64,000 bases of DNA from Pseudomonas viridiflava (lineage in GTDB: Bacteria > Pseudomonadota > Gammaproteobacteria > Pseudomonadales > Pseudomonadaceae): the NCBI RefSeq assembly GCF_900573885.1, contig NZ_UPSE01000161.1, positions 248,001 to 312,000 of the forward strand, given 5' to 3'. Each line of letters begins with the position of its first letter. Positions within the stretch are counted from its first letter, which is position 1. The translations under genes were made by a program, and so were the position numbers. The notes beneath the pieces are model-generated. The model was given only the letters and a program-made list of their open reading frames with translations. It was not told the DNA's origin and searched no databases. Shown here one piece after another: positions 34,101-49,100 of this stretch.

Positions 34101-37100
34101 GCATCAACTACGGCGAGTTCTGGGTACGCATCAACGAGCGCTTCCGCCTCGACACCACCTTGCGTGACGACGCCGGCCTGGCCAGCTACCGCATCCTGCG
34201 CCTCAAGCGCGACGGCAGCGTGGCGGCCGTGGTGTATGAGCGTGGCTTCCAGGTCAATTGCCCGGTGGCGCCGCCGCTGAGTGCCGACGACAAAACCGAA
34301 GTGCTGTTCGACCAGACCGAACCTACCGAATACCGCCTGGAGTTGACCGACACCTACGGCAACCTCAGCGAACGTACCTTCCTCGTTCACCCGCTGACCA
34401 ACGTAGTGCCCGAAGTGCGCATTACCGCACCGGCCGAAGACCAGGAAATTGTCGCCGGCACCTTCCGCATTCGCGTTGGCTTGGTGGCCGCCGATGACCG
34501 TCTGCTCACCGACTCCCGCCTGAAAGTGTTCGCCAACGGCGTGCCGCTGCCCGTGCTGTCTACTGCCAGCAACGTCGCCGCCGGTGGTGAGTTGGTGGTC
34601 GATGCCGCCTTTGCCGCCATTCACGACAGCCTGCAAGCCAACTACGACGCCAGCATTGCCGATGACTACGGCCGCCGTAACAGCCCGTACGCACTGCAAC
34701 GCACCTTTGTGTTGGAAGTGCCGCAGGGGCTGATCCGCCACAACGAAACGCTGAAACTCACCGCGCAAATCGAAGACTCGGACGGCGCCGTTGGCCTGTT
34801 CGACCGGCAGATCAAGGTGATGGCCGACGCCATCAAACCCGAAGCGCTGATCAAGCGCCCAACTGTCGGTTTCGGCGCGCCGGAAGACAGCGATTTCACC
34901 GTGGCCTTCCAGGCCTACGACAACGTCAAGGTCAACCGCCTGACCCTGTCGCGCTCTTACGGCGTGCTCAAAAACGACGGCACCTACTTGAAGCTGCCGT
35001 TCACCTTGGTGCGCAGCGTTGACGGCATTCCGGCCGATGACTACGAGCCAGTCACCACGCTGAACATCGACACCCCTGAATACAACCAGCTGCTGCACGT
35101 AGAACGCCTGTTCACGATTTTGCAGGGCTTCGGTTTGTCCACGGCAGACGTCAAGCGTGTCGATGTGCTGGTGCGCGTCGAGGCCTTCGACGTCGCCAAC
35201 AGCCAGGCGTGGGAAATTGGTTATCCGGTGCGCCCGGATGAGCGTCCGACCCTGGACGTGGCCGAGCCAGTGCCGGGCGCCAAAGTGGTGGAAGGCAATC
35301 CGCTGTACGTCAACGTCAAAGCCTTCGATGACGTGGGCATTGAATACGTGAATCTGGTGGCCACCTATGGCAACGGCCAAACCCCGTATACCCAGCGCCT
35401 GCGCACCTCGCCCTACAACTTCATGGTGCCGGTGCCGGCGTTCGACACCGCCAATCCGGCTGCCAACCGCATTCACCTGAGCATCGAAGCGGTCGACACC
35501 TATGGCGTGGCCCATAACGACCTCGACGCGCACCGCGCCGAAGAAAGCCTGGACGTGGAAATCATCCGCGACCAGTTGCCGAGCGTGGCCATCGGTACAC
35601 CGAAAGACAACAGCGAAACCACCGAAGGCCAGTTGCTGCTGGTGGAAGTCAACGCCGTCGATGACGTGGGCGTTGACCGGGTGGTGCTCAACCTCGGCGG
35701 CTACAAAGGCGGCGACCGCAGCCTCACCGACATGGTGTTCCCGTACGAATTCCTGGTTGAAGTGCCCTACGGCCAGGCCGGCACCGATCTCAACCTGACC
35801 GCCAGCACCATTGAGCGTCGCGCCGATGGCAAAGGCCGCAGCGTGTCGACGCCGCAGCCGGTGAGAGTGCGTGTGGTCAAAGACGACAAAGCGCCGCAAC
35901 TGACGGTGAAACTGCCGCTGGCCACCGGCGCCAGCGTCGCGGAAAAACGCAACCTGCCGTATCAGCTGGAAGTGACCGACAACGTGCGTGTCGGCTCCAT
36001 CAGCCTGGGCCTGTATGCCGACCGCAATGCCGACGGCCAATTTGCCGACAACGAGCGCGTGGTCGACCGCCTGCTGCTCAGCGCGCCGTATATGGGCAGC
36101 CTGCCGCTGGGCAGCATCGCCGATTACCTGGGCCGCACCGACAACCTGCCGGAAAGCCTGCCGCTGCAATTGCGCATCACCGCCCGTGACCCGAGCGGCA
36201 ACGAAGCCAAGGAAACCATCGGCGTTAACTTGCTGCGCAACCAGGCGCCGGAAGTGAACGCGATCAAGCTGCTGGACGCACGCGGCTTCGCCATGGGCGA
36301 GGTTACCGAGCTGACTGAAGGCCGTGGCATCGTCGTGCAGGTGCAAGCCAGCGACGCCGAAGTGGGCGTAGATTCCGCCGCCCTGTACTACGCCATCGGC
36401 CCGGTCGGCGCCGAGCCGAAGTACCAGGCGCTGGGCGAAGATTCTGCCGCGCCGTACCAGTTCCAATTCAAGGTACCGACCGGGCGCGTTGACCAAGTGC
36501 TGCGCCTGCGCGCCAAAGCCCGCGACCTCGACGGCTATGAGTCGAGCTTTGTCGACCTGCCCGGCAGCATCAAAATCAAGGCCGACAAGGCGCCAACGGC
36601 ACGCATCGTCAAACCGGACAACGACAACGCCGTGGTCATCGACGGTGATGACGTTGAAGTGTTCGTCGAAGCTTTTGACGACCTCGGCCCGGAAGGTATT
36701 GACCACGTCACCTTCTATATCAACGGTGTCCCGGTCACCAGCACCGAACAGAGCTACGGCCAGCAGGTTGGCAGCCACGCCCAGGACCACGTGTACCGCG
36801 CGCTTATCGCAGCGCCAGCCGGGGTTAACGGTTTCACCGTGCAGGCCATCGCCTATGACGTGCTCGGCCAGGCCGGCGAGTCGCAAGTGGTGCGCGTCGG
36901 CAAGCTGGAAGACACTGTGGTGCCGCGTTTGGCCGTGCTCACGCCCATCAACAAAGACGTGCTGACCATGGGCGAAAGCCTGCGTGCGGTGGTGTCGGTC
37001 GAAGACATGGGTGGTGCCATTTCCGACGTCAACATGCTCTGGACCCGCGAGTACCAGACCGAAGCCGGCGAATGGAAAGTGGCTGATCAGTACCCGCTGA

Positions 37101-40100
37101 AACTGTTCCGCGACGACAACCGTGGCGCCGGCGATACCACGCCGGTCAGCGATCCGGACAAGCACTACTTCATTTACTGGGCCGACTTCAGCCAGGGCGA
37201 CGTGCTGCGCCGCACGGGCCTGCGTAACGAGCGCCTGCACGTACTGACCAAAGTGGTAACGCCCAACCACACCGTCACCCAGGACACCTACCACGAGATG
37301 GGCTGGCCGCTCAGCGAGCGCCGTTACGTGGCGCCGCAAGTGGGCGCGCAGGCCGCCGCCAAGCAAGTGCATTACAGCGCCGTAGACCAATACCGCGCGC
37401 TGGACCGCGCCGGCGCCATGATCGCCGCGTGGTCCACCGTCGACCCGTTGCGCATTGAGCAAGGCCTTGGCCTGCTGAGCAAAACCCAGGCGCTGGCCGG
37501 CAATGCGCCGGCGCGCACCGGTATCTTTATTCTCGATGCGGTAGACGAAGCGCAGAGCAACGGCTCCGGTGATTTCTTCGCGTATTCGCCGCTGCTCAAC
37601 GGCGCGGCGGAAATCTTCAGCGGCAGCATTGGTGAGTTGGTCAGCGATGAAAACATCGTGCTGGCAGGCAAATCCGGCCTGGCCGGCGGCAGCTGCCGGG
37701 ATGGCGGCGACGCCTGCGAGTTCGTCGAACAACTGACCAGCGAAATCAAGAAAGACTGGCACGGCGGCGACACCCCGAGCGAGGGCACCGGCGCGCTTTA
37801 CCTGGACAACAACGCCGGCGAACTGCTGCTGTTCGGCCAGAAGAATGGCGACGGTCAGTTCGGCTTGCCGTACCTGCTGCTGGGGCGCGTAGACATGCCG
37901 TATCCGGACGTTTACGGCCTGACCCGCAGCGGCAACCTGGCGCTGGTGGCCAACGGCAACGGCGGCGTGCAGGTAATCGACGTCACCAACATGACCGCGC
38001 CGTATCACGTCGGTTACATCAAACCGAACGGCTTTGCCCGCGACGTCAAAGTACGCGGCCATTACGCGTACATCGCCGCCTCGGAAGAGGGCGTGGTGGT
38101 GGCCGACCTGAGCACGCCGGCGATGCCGATCGTGGCCAAGGTCGACACCTTGGGCATCGCCAACCGCCTCAACCTGGTTGGCAATCAGCTCTACGTTACC
38201 GACATGGCTGGCAGCGGCGACAGCGCCCGCCTGAGCCGTATCGACATCAGCGAGCCGGACCAGCCGCGCGTGGCCCAAGTGGTGGAAATTGCCCCGCACC
38301 GCCCAGACCAGGCCGCCGATGGTCTTTACGATGTGCATGTGTCCGGCAATTTGGCGTACGTCACCCAGTTGCTCTCAGACCAGGAAGACAAACCGTCGCA
38401 AAGCCTGGTGCAGATTCTCGACCTCGCCCGCGTCGGCCAAAACGGCCTGGACGCCAGCGTGCCGGTGATGGTGCAGCGCAACGCCACGGTGGATAACTTT
38501 GCCGTCCGTGGCGTGACCCTGGCCCGTGGCGCTATTCAGGTGGCGGCTGGCAAAGGCGGTATCGGCCGCATCGACCTGCCGGCCTTGACCGTGCTGCAAC
38601 ACAGCCCGCAAGTGGGCGAAACCGATATCAGCACCCAGCTGTCGCAAATTCTCATTGAGTTGTCTGCCGTGTTGCCGGGCGACACCGTGCTCGGCGACTA
38701 CGTGCACGTGCTCGAAGGCGATGCGCAGATTGGCCGTGACGTGACCGCCCAGTTTGATTTGTCGTTCGCGCCGCGCGGCACCGACACCACTAAACGTCGC
38801 ATCCAGCTGGTGCGCAAAGACGGCCAGAACCTGCTGCCGCGTCAGCGTTATTACGTGCGCCTCAAACAGGGCCTGAAACCGGTGACCGGCCAGGCGCTGG
38901 CCTCCGATTACGTATTCAGCTTCAGCACCGCTTCGGCCGATGCGCTGTACCCGGACATCATCAGCATCTGCACCCGCGAAAGCGCCGAGCGCCAAGGCTG
39001 CGTGAATGTCGGTGATGTGCGCGGCGGCACGCAGGTGGTAGTGCGCGGCACGAATTTCGGCGAGCAGCCGCGCCTGTCGGTGGGCGGTGAGCCGCTGGTG
39101 GTGGAAAGCCGTGCAGTGGCAGCGGATACCGGCATCGTTACCCTCTACGCCAAAACCGTGCCCAACTATCCGGGCCCGGCCTCTGTCACCGTGACCACCG
39201 CTGCCGGCTTGAGCGACACCGTGCTTGGCGGCTTTGTGTTTGTCGATGAGCTGAGCATTTCCCACCTCACGCCGGCTGTGGTGCGCGTGGCGCAAACCGG
39301 CAAGAACGACCGCGTTGAAGTGGTGGGCAAAGGCTTCCACGCCGGCATGACCCTCACCGCGTATAAGAGCGGTGAGCCGGGCACGGCGAAAACATTCAAA
39401 GTGGGTTCTGACGACTTGCGCCTCTACAGCGCCGAGCGCATGAGCCTTCTGGCACCGGACCTGCGTGACGAGAAAGACGGCGGCTACCGCGGCTTTATCG
39501 ACATTGAACTGGCCGACGACCTGGGCCGTCGTTACGTGCAACGCAATGCCCTGTTCTACGGTCGCCTGCAACTGGACCGAAGCCTCGAAGCCGAGCCGCC
39601 GATGACCATGGAGCAAATCGACAAGCGCCTCGAAACCCTGGCCAATGGTCAGCTAACCGACTACGTGCCCGACCCGCTGAAACTGCCGCCGGGCAACATC
39701 GTCGACCTGGCCGCAGACAGCGAACTGCACATGCTTTACGTGCTCGGCCGTGGCGAACTGAAAGGGCCATCGCCGAGCGCCCTGCTGAACCTCGAACAGT
39801 TGGAACACTATTACGCGCCGGGCTGGATCAGCCTGGTCAAATACGACCCGGCGAAAGTCGCCGAGGCCGCGCCGCGTCATGGCCTGGGTTACTACAACCT
39901 GCCGCAGGACTTGCAGCCGAGCGCCATGGCCCTGGCTGACAAGCACCTGTACGTCGCCGCTCGCGGTTACACCTTCCCGTACCTGGACACCGAATACGAA
40001 AGCCGCAGTGTGCTGCTGGTGTTCGACCGCGAAATCCGCGACCCGGATGTGCTCACCGAACAGCCGCCAGGCAAAGACCGTGGTGTGCTTTACAGCCTGC

Positions 40101-43100
40101 CGTTGCCGACCAATACCGTGGCCGAAAAAGTGGTGGCGCACCAGGGCTTGCTCGCCATCAACGCCGGCACCGAAGGCGTGGTGATTGTCAGCGTCGCTGA
40201 TCCGCTGCGTCCCAGCGTGGTCCGTCGCCTGACCAGCGCCACCGTCGATGGCCGCAGCCAGAGCCTCAACAACGTCACCGACATCAGCGTTATCGGCGAC
40301 ACCCTCCACGTGGTCAACGGTGCCAGCCGCGTGCTGTTCGACCTGAGCAAACCGTCGTTGCCGCAGCTGGGCGACAACCGCATCGCCGGCTTCAGCGGCC
40401 TGACCGCCGACGGCAGCCAGTTCGTCACCGGCAACGGCTTGAACTTGTACGACGCCAGCCGTCCGGCCTTCATCCGCGAGAAAGGTCGCTATCTGTCTGG
40501 CGGTTTCAGCGTGCCGGGCGAAAGCCGAGGCATTCGCGCTCACGCCAGCGCCGCGCTGAACCTGACCCAGGCTGCCAGCGACCGCAGCGATTGCGTCAAA
40601 GGTGAAATCGGTTACCTCGGTTTCTACGACTTCAGCCGCGCCGACAACATCAACCTCCTCGACGCCCTCAGCCTGCCGTTCTGCATCAAACAGCCGGGCA
40701 CCGGGCTGCTGCTCAAACCGTACCGCAGCAACCCGATGGTGCTCACCGATCAAGGCATCGCCGCGTTCACCATTTACACCGGTGACGAAACCCGCTCGCA
40801 CCTGAACCTGGTGGACTTGCTGACCCTGGAACTGGTGAGCTCGACGCCAGCCGACCAGACCGACGGCGTGCCACTGGACAGCCCGCTGACGCTGCGGTTT
40901 ACCCGTCCGCTGACCGCTATGGACGATGCCCAGCTGCGCCAGTTCCTGGTGCTGCAACACGACGCGCAAAACAGCCAGCCGGCCAGCGAACTGCCGTTCA
41001 GCCTGCAGCGCAGCAGCGACGGCCGCGAGCTGACCGTGCAGCCGGCGCAGGCGCTGCAAGCCAACCACAGTTATCACCTGGTACTTAAAGGTGACCTGGC
41101 CAGCCGCCGCAGCCGTGGCCTGCTGGAACACAGCATTCAGTTCCGCGCCGGTAACGGCAGCGGTGCGCAGGTAGCCATCGTCAGCACCGCTCCCGGCATG
41201 CTCGATGTCGGCGGCGGTGAGCTGGACGTGGTGCTGCGTGGCGCCAGCGGTCAGGTGCAATTCAGCGTGTCCGGCCAGGCCGCCACGGGCGCCCTGAGCG
41301 AAACCTTGCCCAACGGCACCGCCCGTTACCGCGTGCAGGCACCGGCCAGCCTGCCGGGCGCCGCCAGCTTGCAAGTGGTCAGCGGCAACGGCAGCAAAGC
41401 CTCGAAAGTCGGCGCTGTGCAATTTGTAGAACCGCTGTTGCTGCGCAGCCTGACCCCGGCGCTGGGCTCACTCAACGGCGGCACCCGCGTGCAGATCAAA
41501 GGCCAGGGTTTCCGCAGTGAAACCGGCGCCATGACCGTGCACTTCGGCGATATTCCGGCCACCCAGTACAAAGTGTTGGATGCCGAAACCCTGGAAGTGG
41601 TGGCCCCGGCCGGCCCGATCGGCACCGTGGATGTAAGGGTGCAGTTGAACAACGGCCAGCAGGGCACGTTGACCCAGGCCTTCACCTACCAGCAGCCGCC
41701 GCAGTCGCAGATTCGCGACAAAGGCCGCGTCTACGACATGGCGCTCGACCCGTCCGGCAGCCTGTTGTTCTCGGCCCAGGGCGACAACGGCGTGCTGGTG
41801 TACGACCTCAACGCCGGCAACTACACCGCCGACCCGACAAAGCCGCTGAACCCGGACGACCTGCTGCGCCTGATCGACCGCAATGGCGACAAGTCGGACG
41901 ACCGCATCGTTTCGCGCATCAGCTTGCCGGCCGGCTTTATCGCCGTCGGCGTCGAGCCGTTCTTCGAGAAAGGCAGCGACCGCGTATATGTCACCGCCGT
42001 GCGCCTGGGCAGCACCGGCACGCCAGACGCCGCGCGCTTGTTCACGGTGGCCTTTGATGAACTCGACCCGGCGAAAACCACCCTGATCAGCAGCCTGGAA
42101 TTGCCCGGTACCGAAGTGCGCGGCCTGCGTGTTCGCAACGCCCGCGTACTGCTGGCCATGGGCGCTGAAGGCCTGGGCATCGTTGACTCGTTCCTGCCGA
42201 ACAAAACCTATCTGGTGCAAAGCCTGGCCGCAGCGCCCGCCTTGCCAATGCTCGATGTCGCCACGCAAAACGCTGATGCCGGCGCGGCCGGTCTGGTTGT
42301 CGCCGTGGGTGGCAGCTTCGATTACCGCAGCAACCGTCTGCTGAGCAAAGAAGCCATCGGCAGCGGCGGCTTCCAGGTCTATCGTCAAAACGCCAGCCAG
42401 GGCCTGCAACGCCTCGGCGCGCTCGACTTGCCGGGCACGCGCGTGTCGCTGCAAGGCCGCTACGCCTACGTAGCCGCCGGTGCCAGCGGCGTAGCAGTGG
42501 TCGACCTGCTCGACCCGAGCGCGCCCACCGTGGTGGCGCGTATCAATGACATCGGCTACGTCTACGACCTCGACTTCAACGGCAACACCCTTTATGTAGC
42601 GCGCGGCGACAAAGGCGTGCTGATGGTCGACGTAACCAATCCGCTCAAGCCAGTGGCCGGCCGCAGCATGGCTGCAAGCGGCAGCGTGGAAAGCGTGGTG
42701 GCCGGCGATTATTCCGCCCATTCCGGTGGCGTCGATGCCCAGGGCAGCGTGCTGCAAGTGGTGCCCGACGTGCTGCTGAAACTGATCGGCGTCGACCCGG
42801 CCAACGCCATTCTCGACCGTCAGGTAGACGGCAGCGTGCAAGTGATCGCGCGCTTCAACAAAGCCATTGATCTGCACCCGGCCAACAACGCGCTGCTGCA
42901 ACTGCTCGACGGGCAGGGCCAGGCGTTGCCGGTGAGCGTGACCATCAGCAACAACGACGCCAAGCTTCTGCTGGCACAAAGCACCGCCGACCGCCTGCCA
43001 GCCGGCGAGCGTCTGACGTTGGTGGCCAAAGCCGGTATCGCCTCGGTGAAACCGGTCAGCACCACCGACACCGTGGTATTGCAGCGACTGGCCCAGGAAC

Positions 43101-46100
43101 AGCGCGTGGCGCTGACCTTCCGTGGCGCGCGCAACGATGCCTTGTCGATTGAAGCGGTAACGCCGCGCCGCGTGGCGCGCGACACCGTCAGCCTGATTAC
43201 CGTGAGCGCCCTTGGCTTGCCGGCCAACCTTGCTCAGGTGCGCCTGTATGCCGGCGACCGTGCCCTGAGCATTGAAAGCGTGACGCGCGATAACGCCAGC
43301 GCGCCGGCCATTCTGAAAGTCAGCGTGCCGGCCCTGCCGAGCGCCGGCCAGTACAACCTGACCCTGCAAGTACAACGCGACGGCCTGTGGCAACAAGCCG
43401 TGCTCGAAGGCGCCTTGCTGGTGGACGCGCCGATTCGTTTCGACGCCCTGGTGCCGTTGTGGGGCCCTGTGTCTGGCGACACCACGGTGACCCTCAGCGG
43501 TGATGGTTTCGAGCCGGGCAATACAGTCATGGACGGCCTTAAAGTGCGCTTCGGCGGGCTGCCGGTTGGCCGCATCGAAGTACTGGCCAGCAACCGCATG
43601 CGCGTGACTTCGCCGCGCGGCGCGCCGGGCAAAGTGGACGTGCTGGGCGAAGATCGTTACGGCAATCAAGCCAGCCTCAGCGGCATACGCGGCTTCGGTT
43701 ACGGCCTGCGCAAGCAGTCGGAATTGCACCCGTCGCTGATCTTCCCGAGCGATGTATGGATCGACCAGCAAACCGGCGTGGCCATCACCAACGGCGGCTA
43801 CATGGTCAACGGCTATGGCAGGCAGAACCTGGCGGCCGGTGGCTGGTTGCCAGAACTGTACCGCGCCGCCTCGTTCTCCGTGCAGGACGCCAGCAAGCCG
43901 GTGCTGGTCGGCGGCTCGCCCTCACTGCCAAGCGACGCCACGCGCCTGAGCCTGAAATCGCAAGCGATGGCGATCTCCAAGCGCCTTGACGGCCTCAACG
44001 CCACCGAGCCGACCGAAGAAGAGCAAGAAATTCTCGACCGTCAGGCCGCGCAGGATTTCAAAGTCGGCTTCGACTCCCTGCGTGTCAGCCCGACCCTGGA
44101 GTGGGAACAGAACACCTGGCGCAAACGCCTGTACGTGGCCAGCGGCCTCGGCGGCGTGGCGCGCCTGAATCTGGATGAGCAGAACGGCCTGCAAACCATC
44201 CACGAAGAAAACCTCGACACGCCAATCAGCCGTCTGGTCAAACAAGGCCCCGGCCTGTTTGCCGCTTCGTCGGGCGTGACGGTTGACCCGCCAGACTCAC
44301 AAACCTGCGCCTTCAAAATTGGCGTCGGCGCGGCCGGTGAAGTGTTCGGCCTGAACTACCTGAACGGCGAAGACCCGGTCCGCGTAGCCGGCCCGGCTGG
44401 CTTGGCGGGCGGCGCTTTGCTGCAACTGAACGATGGCTGGCTGTTCAGCGGCGGCCTCGTGCAGGGCGCAGCGTGGATCAATTGCCCGGGCTGGACCGAA
44501 TCGCTCGGCGTGCCGGTAGACGGCAAAGCTGGCGAAATCAAAGCGCTGAACCTGTTCGACCCGGCGCAAACGCGCAGCTACAGCTTTGTTGCCAACCCGC
44601 AAGACATCGTCGCCTATGGCCGTTACCTGATCGCCGCCGTGGGCAGCCGTGGCGTGGAAATCATTAACCGCGACGAACCCGAAGAGCGCGTAGTGCTGAG
44701 CCTCGACCAGACGCTGCAAGCCAGCGCCGGCAGGGGCGTGCGCCTGCGCCTGGCCGGCAGCCTGTTGTTTGTGTCCGCCGATAGCGGTGTGGTGGTGGTG
44801 GATCTCAGCGAGCCGCTGCAACCGCGCGTGGTTTCGGCCGGTAACCAGGAGCGCATCGAAGCGCTGGACCTGTTCAATAACCGTCTGGTGGCCGGCTCCG
44901 GCACAGGCGGCCTGACCTTGCTGGAACTGCCGGGTGCGCTGGTGCTGGACGCCAGCGTCAAGCAGGGCGGCGTGCTGCCGGCGGGCGAGCAGGCGTTGCA
45001 ACTGACCTTCAACGAACCGGTGACGCTCGAATCGCTGCGCGCCACCGGCAGCATTCGCCTGCTGGACCTGAACAACGGCGCGGCCGCGCTGACCACCCCG
45101 ACCGTGGAAGCGCTGAACGGCGACGGCCAGTCCGCCAGCCGCATCACCCTGCGCTTTACCCCAACGCCGGGCGCGCAACTGCGTGTTCGCGTTGAACAGG
45201 CCCGCAACCTGCGCGGTGCCGGATTGTGGGCGCCGTACCAAGTGGACTTCACCGTGGCGCCAAGCGGCGCCAGCCAGCCTTCAGTCAAATACCTGGAAAA
45301 CGCCAGCTTCCATCGCGGCGCGCAAGACCGCGTGGTGATTCACGGCAGCGGCTTCTCCAGCAGCGTGAAAGGCTTTATCAACCAGTACCCGATCGAGCTG
45401 CAATGGGTCAGCGCCGAGCGCCTGGAAATTGCCCCGCACGCCCTCGACCTGTTGCCGCTGACGCCTGGCCAATGGCACCTGCGCCTGGACGACAACGGCC
45501 TGCGCAGCGATACCTTGGGCGCGCTGGTAGTCGGTGCCGACAAGGCTCTGGAGCAAGTCACTTACCGCCTCAGCCCGGATTCGGCGAGCAAGAAAGGCGG
45601 CGCCAAAGTCACCATCGCTGCCGGCCACGACGTGCTGATGCCCGGCACCAAGGTGGTGTTGCGCGCCCGTCATGGCGCCACCGAGATTTACACCGGCCGC
45701 AGCCCGATTGTGGAAGAGCCGGGCAACGTCAGCATCGATCTGCGCGACAACGTCGAAACCCAGCGCCAGTTCAGCTTTGGGCTGCCGGGTGTGATCGACC
45801 CGGATATCTACGACGTGTTCCTGCGCATTCCAAGCGGCGCCGCGACCCGTGAAGTGAAAGTCGGTTCGCTGTCGTACACCCTGCCGCAGGGCCTGGGCAT
45901 CGTGCTGCCGAACTATCCGCCAATGCAGATTGGCGCCGCGCAAGTGGTCGGTGACCGCCTGTTTATCGGCGTGAAAGCCGGCGCGCAGCCAACGTCCAAC
46001 AACCGTTTCCTGATGACTGCCGGCCTTGAGATTTACGACATCGGCCTGTGGGAGCGTCCGATTCGCCTGTCGCAGCTGCGTCTCACCGAACCGGTGCTGG

Positions 46101-49100
46101 GCCTGGAAGTGCTCGACAGCCTGGTGTACCTGGCCAACGACCACGACGGCGTGCGCGTGGTTGACATCAACGACCTGAACAAGCCGCTGCTGGTGTCCAG
46201 CCTGACCCTGCCGAACCACCGTGCGGTTGATCTGGCGGTGAATATCGAGCGCGGCGCACTGGCGGTGGCCGCTGCCAACGACCTGAGCACCGGTTACATC
46301 CGCTTCCTGCCGATTGGCCGCAACGAACTCGGCGCCCAGGCGCCGCTACCCAGCATCGCCTTCGACGGCAGCCTGAAGCCCGATCTGCTCGGCGCGCCAG
46401 TGGATGTGCAATGGCTCAACGGCCAGCTGTACGTGCTGTACCTGCGCGACAAGCAGTTGTATCTGGCCAGCTTCAAAGACTTCGGCACCCAGCTGGACTA
46501 CCGCGTGCAAGCCATCGAGCGCGGCACTGTGAAGGCCGATTCGGTTTCGGCCGCCATCGGTAGCCTGACCCTGCAAGTGCAGCAAGGCCTGATCAGCGTG
46601 GGCACCGGCGACAGCTACCTGCTGCTCGAAGCGGACGCGCAAGGCCAGTACCAGACCATCTACTGGCAGCAGAAAAATGCCAACGGTGAGCTGCTCAGCG
46701 TTGGCGGGCAGATCATGCAGGGCAACGGCAAAGGCGTGCAGATCAACACCTCGCCGTACCTGGCCGTCGCCTCCAGCACACCGGGCAATGGCGCGGTGCT
46801 GGGCCTGAACGAGCCGGTGACCATCGCCTTCAACAACCTGATCAACACCGATCCGGCGCATTTGGCTCAGGTCATTCGCATCACCGGCAACGGCGGCCAA
46901 GCGCTGCCGGCCGACTCCGTCGAAATGACCGGCACCAATACCCTGCGCGGCGGCCAGCTGGTGCTGCGTTTCAAAGGCGCTTACCAGGGCCCGATTCGCA
47001 TTGAAGTCAGCACCGGCCTCACCGACCTGGCTGGCCATGCGCTGCGCCAGGCGTTTGTGTTGCAACTGGAACGCGTCACCGGCGTGCGGCCGCTGATCAG
47101 CCAGGTGCAGCGCATCGTTGGCGCCACGGCCGGGCTGCACTACTTCCATGCGGTGGGCGGCGAAATCGCGTCGATCAAAGGCAGCGGCTTCGGTACGAAT
47201 CCGCAGGCTCTAGCGGTGTGGCTGGGCGAAACCCTCTTGCAACCACAACAGATTCAAAGCATCAGCGACACCGAGCTACGCATTGCCGTGCCGGACCTGC
47301 AATTGGGTGGTGTCAGCGCTAGCCTGGCAGTGAAAGTCGCACGCAGTGATCAGGGCCTGGCGTACCTGCGCCAAGGCGCCATGACCGTGCTGCCGCAAAT
47401 TGAAATCGACGACTTGCAACCGCAAACCGGCCCGCCGCAGGGCGGCAACCTGGTGACACTGTATGGCCGTGGTTTCAACCATTACATGCAGGTGCGGTTC
47501 GCTGGCGCGTTGGCCGGCGACCTGAAGATTCTCAGCAGCAATAAAGCCGAAGTGCGCGCCCCGGCCGGCACCTTTGGCAAAGCCCAGGTGGCGGTGACCA
47601 GCCCGCTGTTCGACGGTGAGCAAAGCGTGTCGCCGGTCGAGTACTTCTATACCGGCGTGCCGACCGGTTCGGTGAACCTGCCGGGCGACATGGCCAGCCC
47701 CGTGGCGGCCATCGCCCGTCTTGACGACGGCAGCAGCCAGCTGCTCTACGCGGTAACCGGCGGCAGCTTCGACAAGGTTGACGGTCAAGGCCGCGTCGCC
47801 CGCGTCACCAGTAACGCCGCGCGCTTGCTGGTCGCCGATATCAGTGATCCGGTGCACCCGGTTATCGTCAACCGCGACGTCGCCGGCCAGCTCAAACCGT
47901 TCCACTACGAAGCACCGAACGGCCTGGGCAGCACCGGCTTTGTCGACCTGGCGATCAACGACCACCAGCTGTTCGCGGCTGGCGGCAAGAAGCTGCTGCA
48001 ATTCGACCTGACCCTGCCAGCCGAACCGAACAAACTCGCGGAAGTGGAGCTGAGCAGCGATATCACTGCCTTGGCCACACGCGACGATCTGCTCTACGTC
48101 GGCAGCAAAGAAGGCGTGCGCCAGTACCGCATCACCAACGAACTGAAACTGGTCGATCTGGGCCTGATCAGCGCCACTCAACTGGGCGGTGCGCCGGGTC
48201 GCTTGCGCTTGAGCGGTTCCAGCCTGTGGCTGACCCTGCCGGCCCAGCGCCAACTGGTGGAAGTGGAACTGGCCAGCGGCGAATTCCGCGTGCTGCGCCG
48301 CGTTGCCACCCGCGACAAGGCTGGCAATGCCTTTACCCCGGAAGACCTGCTGATCAGCAGCCAGGGCCTGATGGTGTCGAGCGGCGAAAGCGCCACGGTG
48401 CAATTATTCGCGCTGGACAGCGAGAGCAACGCCACGCCGGTGGCCGATCTTAAACTCACGTATCTGGTCAGCCGCGGCAGCCTGTTCGCCGGCCAACTGC
48501 AACTGGCCGGGCAAACCCTGTACGTGGCCGGTGGCCAGGGCGATGTGCAGCTGTTCGACGTGTCGTCGTGGCTCAATGGCCGCACCCAGGAAACCATTGG
48601 CCTGCGCGACTATTTCAGCGTGGTCGGCAACGTCAACAGCCTGTCGCTGGGCAGCCAGGCGTTGTACGCCGGCAGTGCGTTCGTTTACATCGACGGCACG
48701 CCTGCAGAGAACCCGCTGCCAAGTCTCGACGCCGCCAGTTACCTGGGCGGTAGCCTGAATACCCTGGCGTACCAGACGCTGACCATTCTCAGCCAGCAGC
48801 CGCAGCCCTCTGGGCGCCTGGCCAAAGACGCCGGCATTGAAGTGCAATTCAACCGCCTGCTCGACAACGCGCAACTGCGCGACCAGGGCAGCCAGCTGGT
48901 GCAGCTGTTGCTCGACGGCGCGCCGGTGCCGAGCCAGGTGGCGCAAGTGGGTGTCGGCCGTCTGGTGTTGCGTCCGACCGCCGCGCTGCAAAGCGGCAAG
49001 CAGTATCAGGTGAACCTGAGCGGCGACCTGCGCGACCAGCAAGGCAAAACCCTGGGCGCCGATTACCGCTTTGGCTTTGTCAGCGACGACCAGTTGCAAC

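Noticed and set aside
33629..38338. A 1,569-codon minus-strand open frame, with others up to 1,112 codons (54665-58003) opposite the giant gene
   Set aside because: These have the same mirror-image composition as the plus-strand Ig and TIG codons and no signal, motif or ribosome site. Stops are merely rare in that antisense phase because of codon bias.
43752..44004. Small plus-strand frames within the giant gene, such as 43752-43949 and 62925-63107
   Set aside because: They are short, out of frame with the long protein and composed of shifted codons of the same domains. There is no independent ribosome site or family signal.
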